Assembly: GCF_012273655.1 (NCBI RefSeq)
Contig: NZ_JAAWWP010000012.1
Span: 62,001-126,000 of the forward strand
DNA length: 64,000 nt
Reading direction: 5' to 3'
Source of the DNA: Streptomyces physcomitrii
GTDB lineage: Bacteria; Actinomycetota; Actinomycetes; Streptomycetales; Streptomycetaceae
Part shown: in pieces, positions 58,299 to 64,000 of the stretch
Position numbering within the stretch: position 1 is the stretch's first letter
Layout of the letters: each line of letters starts with the position of its first letter
Position numbers and translations under genes: made by a program
Notes under the pieces: model-generated
Databases searched by the model: none
What the model saw: the letters and a program-made list of their open reading frames with translations, nothing else
Told to the model about the DNA's origin: nothing

Positions 58299-59045
58299 AT
58301 GCGACAGGTCACGCGCAAAGGCCTGCTCACCGTGGCCGCGGCAACCGGCGTCATCGCCGTGGCCGGCGGCTACGCACACGCCGACTCCCACGCGAGCGGC
58401 GGTGCTTCGGACTCGCCCGGAGTGGCGTCCGGGAACACCGTCCAGGTGCCGGTGAACGTACCCGTGAACGTCTGCGGCAACACCATCGACGTCGCCGGTC
58501 TGCTCAACCCGGCCGCGGGCAACACCTGCGTCAACGGGGGCGGCGACCACGGGAAGTCCTCGGCGCGGGACGCCGGGACGGCGACGACCGCCGGGACTTC
58601 CGGGACTTCCGGGAAGGGCGCCTCGCACGGCGAGGAGAGCACCTCCGGAAGCCGCCACAGCGGTGGCGCGCACGCGGACGGCGAGGCCACCGACTCGCCG
58701 GGCGTCCTCTCGGGCAACCAGATCCAGGCCCCGATCGACATCCCGGTCAACGCCTGCGGCAACAGCGTCAATGTCGCCGGTCTGCTGAACCCGGCCGCGG
58801 GCAACGACTGCGCCAACAACACCGAGCCGAGCAAGCCCCCGGTCAAGCCGGAGGAGCCGCCGGTCAAGCACGAGCAGCCGCCCGCCGAGCAGCCGGACGA
58901 GCCGAACGCGCCCGCCCCGCAGACGGAGCCGGAGCAGCTGGCCCACACCGGCAACTCGGTGCCGGTGGGCGCGGCCGCCGCGCTGGCCGCCGGCGCCGTC
59001 CTCGGCGGTGCCGTGCTCTACCGCCGCTCGCGCGTGGCCGCCTGA
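58299..59045 (+). CDS. chpC: long chaplin with sortase signal (ChpC type)
   Basis: The 248-residue protein has a signal peptide (residues 1-28), two chaplin domains at about 36-80 (Cys59, Cys77) and 131-172 (Cys153, Cys171), a Ser/Gly/Thr-rich spacer, a Pro/Glu-rich wall-spanning region (residues 175-212) and a C-terminal sorting signal LAHTG at 214-218 followed by a hydrophobic span and YRRSRVAA. Class E sortases attach LAXTG proteins to peptidoglycan, so this long chaplin anchors the short ones on the cell wall. AGAGG precedes the ATG. It lies 133 bases after chpH. Confidence 0.95.
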   Translation: MRQVTRKGLLTVAAATGVIAVAGGYAHADSHASGGASDSPGVASGNTVQVPVNVPVNVCGNTIDVAGLLNPAAGNTCVNGGGDHGKSSARDAGTATTAGTSGTSGKGASHGEESTSGSRHSGGAHADGEATDSPGVLSGNQIQAPIDIPVNACGNSVNVAGLLNPAAGNDCANNTEPSKPPVKPEEPPVKHEQPPAEQPDEPNAPAPQTEPEQLAHTGNSVPVGAAAALAAGAVLGGAVLYRRSRVAA

Positions 59046-59087
59046 ACCCCGCGAGGGTGAGGCACCTCACCTGACGGCAGGGCGGAA

Positions 59088-59125
59088 CCGGAACGGGCCC
59101 CGTGTGCTCACGGGGCCCGTTCCGG
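59088..59125. terminator. bidirectional 17-base-arm terminator
   Basis: CCGGAACGGGCCCCGTG and its exact complement flank TGCT. It lies between chpC and the convergent DUF5703 gene. Confidence 0.75.
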
Positions 59126-59157
59126 CGTCACTGTGCGGTTGTGGGGCCCGCGGAGTG

Positions 59158-59352
59158 TCACCAGGTGGCGCGCACCTGACGGATGATCCGTCGCTTCAGG
59201 CGCACCCGGCGGCTGCCGTCGGTGCGCAGGCTCAGACGGTCCAACTCCCAGTGCCCGTACTCGGCGTGGTCGGTGAGCAGACGTGTCGCCTCTTTGCGGG
59301 AGACCCCGCGCGGCACGTACACATCGACAAATTCGTATTCCGGCATCGCCAT
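59158..59352 (-). CDS. DUF5703 family protein
   Basis: The 64-residue protein begins MAMPEYEFVDVYVPRGVSRK and has EYGHWELDRLSLRTDGSRRV and a basic end LKRRIIRQVRATW, matching the Streptomyces DUF5703 family of unknown function. It is probably a small cytoplasmic alpha/beta protein. No ribosome site is clear; the ATG at 59352, or the one two codons later, may be used from a leaderless or weak-leader mRNA. It diverges from the acidic protein gene at 59395 across only 42 bases. Confidence 0.85.
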   Translation of the reverse strand: MAMPEYEFVDVYVPRGVSRKEATRLLTDHAEYGHWELDRLSLRTDGSRRVRLKRRIIRQVRATW

Positions 59353-59394
59353 CTATTGTGCGGGCAAGCCCCCGGTACGGATAGCGTCTGCCCT

Positions 59395-60090
59395 ATGTCT
59401 GATGCTGCGCAGCCCACCGCTGCCGAGGTACGCGCCGCCGCCGAGGCGGTCAAGGCCGCGCTCGACCGCCACCTGGCGGCCGTCGAGCGCCGGTCGGGTG
59501 AGGACGACCCGGCCGTCTACGAAGCGTTCAACGAGCTGGCCGCGGCGGCGGAGGAGTACGACGAACTCCTCTACGACCGCTACGACGAGGTCACCCCCTT
59601 CGAGATCCCCGGCGGCCCGGACGGACTGCCGCCCTATGCCGGGCCCGAGGCGCCGAACGCGCTCAGCGTGCTGATCCGACGCGACTACACCGTGACGGAA
59701 CCCCAGCGGCTGAAGGCACAGGCACAGCGCATCGAGGCCGTCGAACGCGGCCGGGGCGAGCCCTCGGACGCCGGTGCCGAGACGCTGCAGGGCTCGCTCG
59801 GCATCGTGTTCGGGGAGTTCGACCCGGACGAAATCGCCTCCCGCCACAAGGAGTTCGGCCTGGAGGAGGGCGACTCCACCCTCTGGGTGACAGCCTCCGC
59901 CCGGCCCGCCGATCCGGGGGAGTGGCTCGCGGCCCCCTTCGACGAGGTCGACCCGGCGGATGTGGCCTTCCGCTTCGACGTCAGCGCCGTCTTCGACGAG
60001 GACGAGGAACTCGACCTGGACGAGGAAGAGGACGACGGGGACGACGGGGAGGAAGAGGACGAAGGGGTCCGAGGAGGCGTGCGCGGCTAG
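59395..60090 (+). CDS. conserved acidic hypothetical protein
   Basis: A 231-residue protein, acidic throughout, ending in a run of about 30 residues made almost only of Asp, Glu and Gly (for example DLDEEEDDGDDGEEEDEG). The N-terminal part is helical (AEVRAAAEAVKAALDRHLAA). I do not recognise a domain; such proteins are conserved in Streptomyces next to DUF5703 genes. The ATG has no ribosome site, and TAGCGT six bases away looks like a -10 box, suggesting a leaderless mRNA. Its stop overlaps the end of the convergent RecD2-like gene by four bases. Confidence 0.78.
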   Translation: MSDAAQPTAAEVRAAAEAVKAALDRHLAAVERRSGEDDPAVYEAFNELAAAAEEYDELLYDRYDEVTPFEIPGGPDGLPPYAGPEAPNALSVLIRRDYTVTEPQRLKAQAQRIEAVERGRGEPSDAGAETLQGSLGIVFGEFDPDEIASRHKEFGLEEGDSTLWVTASARPADPGEWLAAPFDEVDPADVAFRFDVSAVFDEDEELDLDEEEDDGDDGEEEDEGVRGGVRG

Positions 60091-62627
60091 GAGGTCGGCT
60101 CGTCCCGGGAGGGCGGCGGGGCCGGTGCCTCCTGGGGGGCGCGCAGCAGGGTCTCCAGGCGGCTGGTCCGCGGCTTCACGGGGCGTTCCGCCACCGCGCG
60201 GGGCAGCGCCGCCTCCACTCCGTGCACCACGGAGAGGTGGCGTTCCCCGCGCCCGAAGGCGGTGTAGACCCAGGAGCGGGTGAGGGCGCCGGCCGCGTCG
60301 CCCGGCAGCACCACGACCACCGTCGGCCAGCGCCTGCCGACCGCCTGGTGCGCGGTGATCGCCCAGCCGTGGCGCACCACTTCGGGCCCCACCCGGTCCT
60401 TCGGCACCACGACCGTGCCGCCCTCGCAGTCCAGGCGCAGCCCCTCGGCCTCGGCCCCGGCGACGACTCCCGGTACAGCGAGGCCCGGCGCGGGGGTGTG
60501 CACCACGCGGTCGCCCGGGTCGAAGCCGCCGAAGCGGCCAGGACCCGGGTTGAGGCGTTCCTTGAGGGCCGCGTTGAGGGCCTGGGTGCCCGCGGGGCCG
60601 CCGTGCCCGACGGTGATCACCTGGGTCTCCCCGGCCGGGACCCCGAAGGTGCGCGGCACCGAGTCGGCGACCAGTTGCACGGTGCGGTGCACGGCCTCGG
60701 CCGGTTCGCGCACCGGTACGATCACGACCTCCTTGTCCGGCGCCTCGACCTGGAGCAGCTCCCCGGCACCGATGCCCGAGGTCAGCTCGCCCAGCGGCCC
60801 GGGGTCGGGGGTGCGAGACGCGATGTGCGGGCAGCGGCGGGCCGCGAGCAGATCCGCGAAGACTCGCCCCGGGCCCGCGGACCAGAGCACGGCGGGGTCG
60901 CCCGAGAGCACCAGCCGGGCACCGTCGGGCAGCGCCTCGACCAGCGAGGCGGCGGTCTCCACGTCGAGTTGGGGAGCGTCCAGGACCACCAGGAGGTCCA
61001 CGGCGAGCGCGCCCTCGCCGTCGCGTGCGGGGCCCGCGGCGCCCCGCAGCAGGGCGGAGACGGTGGTGACCGCCTCGGTGAAGTCGGCGGAACCGCTCTC
61101 CGTACTGGTGTCCGCCGCCGCGTCGCCCGGCTTCGCGCCGCCTGACTCCGCCCGCTCCAGCAGGGCGGCGAACTGGCGTGCCCCGTACGGGGTGTGGGCC
61201 GCCGCGCAGACGCGCAGGCCGCTCGCGCGGGCCAGGGCGAGGAGGGCCGCGGGCTCCCGGTGGGCCGTCTCGCCGCCGGTGTGCAGGGCCAGGCAGTGAC
61301 CGGCCACCGCCCGCACCAGCTCGGCGGCCGAACCGCCCAGCCGGGCGGCGGCGTCCTCCCAGGATCCGTCCGCGGGCCCTTCGGTGGGGGAGGCGGCGAG
61401 CCGTGCCACCCCGTCGGCGAGGCTCTCCTCCGCGAGGGCGTGGCGTTCCAGGCCCAGCAACACCCGTACGGGAGGCCCCTGTTCGCCTTCGGGCGCCTCG
61501 GCGGGCGAGGCGGAACCCCCGGCGGCCGAAGCGGAACCCCCGGCGGGTCCGGGGGAGCCGGACGGCCCCTGGTCGAGGGCGTCCTGGAAGACCAGGATGT
61601 CCCCCTCGGCGATCGCGCTCTGCACCGCCGCCTCCGGGTCGGGGACGGACTGCCGGGCCAGCGCCTCGGTGAGCTGGGGCGCCTCCAGGGCCGTATGCCC
61701 CGCCGCGGCGGCCTGGGCGAGCAGCCAGGTGGTGAGCGCCCGGCCGCGGCGCTCGTCGGCGGGCGACGAGTCCCCGCCGAGCAGGGCGCGGGCGAATCCG
61801 TCGGCGTGGTCCGGGCGGACACCCGGTACCTGCAGCAGCTGCCAGGGGTCGGCGCGCAGCAGCTCCGGGGCCTCGGGGCCGAGGGTCACCGCGGTGGGCG
61901 CGGCCAGTGCCGCGGGGGCGCCGCCCTCGCCGAGTACGGCGGCCACGGCCTCGACGACCTCCGGCGCGGGGCCTTCGAGAGTCCGGGGCGCCGGGCGGGT
62001 GCGGGGGCCGGGGGACGGCGGGGCGGCCGCGCGCCGGGGCGCCGCGGGCTCGGCGAAGACGGAATCCGCGGGCCGCTCCCCGCTCTCCACCGCCCGCACC
62101 GCGGCCAGCAGGTCCGCCGCCTTGCCGCTGAGCTTGGTGCCCGCCTCCGGGGCGCTCTGCTTCTCCGCCTTGCGCCGCTCGATCCGCGCCCGCAGCTCCC
62201 GCTGGGCCTGCAACTCGGCCTCGGCTTCGGACAGTTCGGCACCGGGGGTGGATGCCTCAGCGCCGGAGGCGGACTCCTCCGTACCCGAGGTCGGTCCTTC
62301 CGTGCCTGAGGCCGGTTCCTCCGCGGCGGGGGTGGTTCCCTCAGCCCCGGCGGCCCCTTCCTCGGCCCCGGTCGCCCCTTCCTCGGCGGCTCCCGCGCCC
62401 GTTTCCGCCGTCTCGTCCGCGGTGGTCTCTCCGGCCCCAGCCGCCTCGGCATCCCGGCCAGCCGCTGAGCCGCCCGAGTCTCCCGAGCCGCCCAAGTCAC
62501 CCGACTCTGCCGGGTCCTGCGGGCCTCCTGCCTCCGCCGCCACCGCATCCGTATCCGCCGCGTCGGTCGCGGGTTCCTCCGGCGGTCCCGGCTCGGTGTC
62601 CCGGGCGAGTGCGGGTTCGGCGTTCAC
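60087..62627 (-). CDS. RecD2-like protein with degenerate ATPase motifs
   Basis: The 846-residue protein has a low-complexity Ala/Glu/Gly/Thr N-terminus (1-135), a charged coil (136-165), an HhH-like segment DPWQLLQVPGVRPDHADGFA (260-279) and a region aligned with RecD2/UvrD helicases. At the Walker A place is HTGGETAHREP (449-459), not GGPGTGKT; at Walker B is LLVVLDAPQLD (545-555). Later LSGDPAVLWSAGPGRVFADL (574-593) and HGWAITAHQAVGRRWPTVVV keep the helicase look. So it is a probable non-hydrolysing or altered relative. The GTG start has GGAG six bases upstream and overlaps the stop of the aldo/keto reductase gene by four bases (GTGA). Confidence 0.82.
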   Translation of the reverse strand: MNAEPALARDTEPGPPEEPATDAADTDAVAAEAGGPQDPAESGDLGGSGDSGGSAAGRDAEAAGAGETTADETAETGAGAAEEGATGAEEGAAGAEGTTPAAEEPASGTEGPTSGTEESASGAEASTPGAELSEAEAELQAQRELRARIERRKAEKQSAPEAGTKLSGKAADLLAAVRAVESGERPADSVFAEPAAPRRAAAPPSPGPRTRPAPRTLEGPAPEVVEAVAAVLGEGGAPAALAAPTAVTLGPEAPELLRADPWQLLQVPGVRPDHADGFARALLGGDSSPADERRGRALTTWLLAQAAAAGHTALEAPQLTEALARQSVPDPEAAVQSAIAEGDILVFQDALDQGPSGSPGPAGGSASAAGGSASPAEAPEGEQGPPVRVLLGLERHALAEESLADGVARLAASPTEGPADGSWEDAAARLGGSAAELVRAVAGHCLALHTGGETAHREPAALLALARASGLRVCAAAHTPYGARQFAALLERAESGGAKPGDAAADTSTESGSADFTEAVTTVSALLRGAAGPARDGEGALAVDLLVVLDAPQLDVETAASLVEALPDGARLVLSGDPAVLWSAGPGRVFADLLAARRCPHIASRTPDPGPLGELTSGIGAGELLQVEAPDKEVVIVPVREPAEAVHRTVQLVADSVPRTFGVPAGETQVITVGHGGPAGTQALNAALKERLNPGPGRFGGFDPGDRVVHTPAPGLAVPGVVAGAEAEGLRLDCEGGTVVVPKDRVGPEVVRHGWAITAHQAVGRRWPTVVVVLPGDAAGALTRSWVYTAFGRGERHLSVVHGVEAALPRAVAERPVKPRTSRLETLLRAPQEAPAPPPSRDEPTS

Positions 62628-63607
62628 AGCGTGCTCCAGTCCTGGTCGGGATAGCGGTGCACGGGCGCGGAGACGTCGTCCAGCGCCTGGCAGATCTCTC
62701 GGGGAAGACTAAGTGCCTCCACTGACAGCGCGGCGCTGAGCTGCTGCGCGTTGCGTGCCCCGACGATCGGCGCGCTGACGCCGGGGCGGTCGCGCACCCA
62801 GGCGAGCGCGACCTGGAGCGGGGTGGCGGCGAGGCCGTCGGCGGCGGTCGCGACCGCTTCCACGATCCGGTTCGCGGTCTCGTCCAGATACGGCGCGACG
62901 AAGGGGGCCAGGTGCTCCGAACCGCCGCGCGAGTCGGCCGGGGTGGAGTGCCGGTACTTGCCCGTGAGCACCCCGCGGCCCAGGGGCGAGGAGGGCAGCA
63001 GCCCCACCCCGAGGTCCAGGGCGGCGGGCAGCACCTCGCGTTCGACGCCGCGCTGGAGCAGGGAGTACTCCATCTGCGTACTGGCGAGCCGGGTGCGGGT
63101 CCCGGGGGCCGCGAGCTGCCAGGTGGCGGCCTTGGCGAGCTGCCAGCCGCAGAAGTTGGACACCCCCGCGTACCGGGCGCGGCCGCTGCTCACCGCCAGG
63201 TCGAGCGCCCCGAGGGTCTCCTCCAGCGGGGTCCAGGGGTCGAAGGCGTGGATCTGCCAGAGGTCCACGTAGTCCGTGCCGAGGCGGGTGAGGGAGGCGT
63301 CGAGGGCGTCGAGCAGATGGCCGCGGGAGCCGTCGAAGCGGCGCTCCGGATCGGGCACGCTGCCCGCCTTGGTGGCGAGGACGAGGTCGCGTCTGGGGAC
63401 GAGGCTGTCCACGAGTCTGCCGAGCAGGTACTCCGACTCGCCGTCGCCGTACACATCGGCGGTGTCGACGAGGGTGCCGCCCGCCTCCCAGAAGACCTTG
63501 AGCAGGTCCGCCGCGTCGTTCTCGTCGGTGTCCCGGCCCCAGGTCAGGGTGCCGAGTCCGATGCGCGAGACGCGCAGGCCTGTGCGGCCGAGATGCCTCT
63601 GTTCCAT
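62624..63607 (-). CDS. aldo/keto reductase
   Basis: The 327-residue NADPH-dependent enzyme has the AKR TIM-barrel features: EQRHLGRTGLRVSRIGLGTL at the start, catalytic Asp in LVDTADVYGDGESE (with the Tyr of the tetrad), Lys in LATKAGSVPD, His in DLWQIHAFDP and the C-terminal cofactor segment GVSAPIVGARNAQQL. The ATG at 63607 is chosen because the family usually starts MEQRHLG. It is translationally coupled to the RecD2-like gene downstream. The substrate may be an aldehyde or ketone; AKRs of this group are generalists. Confidence 0.93.
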   Translation of the reverse strand: MEQRHLGRTGLRVSRIGLGTLTWGRDTDENDAADLLKVFWEAGGTLVDTADVYGDGESEYLLGRLVDSLVPRRDLVLATKAGSVPDPERRFDGSRGHLLDALDASLTRLGTDYVDLWQIHAFDPWTPLEETLGALDLAVSSGRARYAGVSNFCGWQLAKAATWQLAAPGTRTRLASTQMEYSLLQRGVEREVLPAALDLGVGLLPSSPLGRGVLTGKYRHSTPADSRGGSEHLAPFVAPYLDETANRIVEAVATAADGLAATPLQVALAWVRDRPGVSAPIVGARNAQQLSAALSVEALSLPREICQALDDVSAPVHRYPDQDWSTL

Positions 63608-63721
63608 GGGCGCTGAGATTACTGGCCGCGCGCGGGCTCGTGGGGCGCCTGTGGACAACGCGCGCCCGGCGGGGCCTGACGCGGGCGCGCACCGGGCGCT
63701 AGGGTCGGCGGCACAGGGACA

Positions 63722-63735
63722 TTACTGATCGGTAA
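63722..63735. promoter_or_regulatory. TetR-type palindrome before the last gene
   Basis: TTACTGATCGGTAA is palindromic at 12 of 14 positions (TTAC and GTAA arms, central GATC) and lies 11 bases before the start of the LLM gene. Words of this form are typical TetR operators. Confidence 0.5.
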
Positions 63736-63746
63736 GGGGACGGCGG

Positions 63747-64000
63747 ATGGCTATGAAGCTCGGCATCAACCTCGGCTACTGGGGCGCCGGAATGGACGCG
63801 GACAACCTCGCCGTCGCCAAGGAGGCCGACCGGCTCGGCTACGACGTCTGCTGGGCCGCCGAGGCCTACGGCTCGGACGGCGCGACCGTACTGTCCTGGG
63901 TGGCGGCGCAGACCGAGCGGATCGACGTCGGCTCCGCGATCTTCCAGATCCCCGCCCGGCAGCCCGCCATGACGGCGATGACCGCCGCCACCCTCGACTC
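63747..64000 (+). CDS. LLM-class F420-dependent oxidoreductase, N-terminal part
   Basis: The first 84 codons are in the window. The sequence MKLGINLGYWGAGMDADNLA followed by AKEADRLGYDVCWAAEAYG, VLSWVAAQTERIDVGSAIFQ and PARQPAMTAMTAATLDS is the N-terminal half of an F420-dependent, luciferase-like TIM barrel enzyme. GGGGA precedes the ATG at 63747; an ATG two codons later is also possible. A TetR-type palindrome sits just upstream. The C-terminal part and any operon partner lie outside the window. Confidence 0.92.
   Translation, partial: MAMKLGINLGYWGAGMDADNLAVAKEADRLGYDVCWAAEAYGSDGATVLSWVAAQTERIDVGSAIFQIPARQPAMTAMTAATLD

Overview
The window reads as a chromosomal segment of a Streptomyces species. 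Base composition is very high GC with strongly GC-biased third codon positions. Many starts are GTG (one is a convincing TTG), many promoters look leaderless, and several genes are typical of Streptomyces: a short and a long chaplin side by side, a SoxR regulator, a DUF5703 protein, an XRE/DUF5753 regulator with a DUF6879 partner, F420/LLM oxidoreductases and GH64/GH172 glycosidases. Gluconate genes, soxR and the chpC/chpH pair occur in one neighbourhood, as I recall for S. coelicolor, so most of the window looks like core chromosome with accessory inserts. No insertion sequence, prophage, CRISPR array or rRNA was seen. There is one tRNA, tRNA-Leu(GAG).

Region by region. 0-7.9 kb: a carbohydrate locus with the start of a sugar-isomerase-like gene, two ABC permeases, a binding lipoprotein, a GH172 (DUF2961) glycosidase, a divergent LacI regulator and a secreted DUF4185 protein. 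Three near-identical palindromes of the type TGAAAT-nn-ATTTCA tie the locus together. GH172 plus DUF4185 plus a fucose/arabinose-type isomerase suggests D-arabinan use. 8-11.4 kb: a cold-shock block (DEAD-box helicase, CspA-type protein, MerR-type regulator) with unusual leaders. 11.4-16.8 kb: homogentisate dioxygenase with GntR and TetR regulators, then a molybdopterin oxidoreductase. 16.9-20.4 kb: a citrate-type symporter, an MFS exporter and two small secreted proteins. 20.5-27.9 kb: aldehyde and alcohol dehydrogenases, a necrosis-inducing-like (NPP1) protein, a GH64 glucanase, and a TetR/acyl-CoA dehydrogenase divergon whose operator resembles the one before the aldehyde dehydrogenase.

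28-38 kb: two further TetR regulators, a secreted esterase, a MaoC dehydratase, soxR, a DUF1343 (NamZ-type) secreted hydrolase, a coupled SDR/acyl-CoA ligase pair and a quinone oxidoreductase. 38-46.7 kb: tandem DUF202 membrane proteins, a NUDIX hydrolase, a DMT transporter, an APC transporter, the gluconate genes (permease, kinase, GntR) and a YchJ-type protein. 46.8-53.3 kb: a five-gene operon for pyrimidine or hydantoin degradation (amidohydrolase of the nitrilase family, class III aminotransferase, dihydropyrimidinase, LLM oxidoreductase, NCS1 transporter).

53.3-56 kb: an accessory-looking islet beside tRNA-Leu. It has XRE/DUF5753, DUF6879 and an 84-residue protein diverging from a 175-residue protein with a Cys-rich tail and an 80-residue protein, with ACTTGC half-sites spaced by one helical turn between them. 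56.3-64 kb: an M20 peptidase, chaplins chpH and chpC, DUF5703, an acidic protein, a RecD2-like protein that appears to have lost its ATPase motifs, an aldo/keto reductase coupled to it, and the start of an LLM oxidoreductase.
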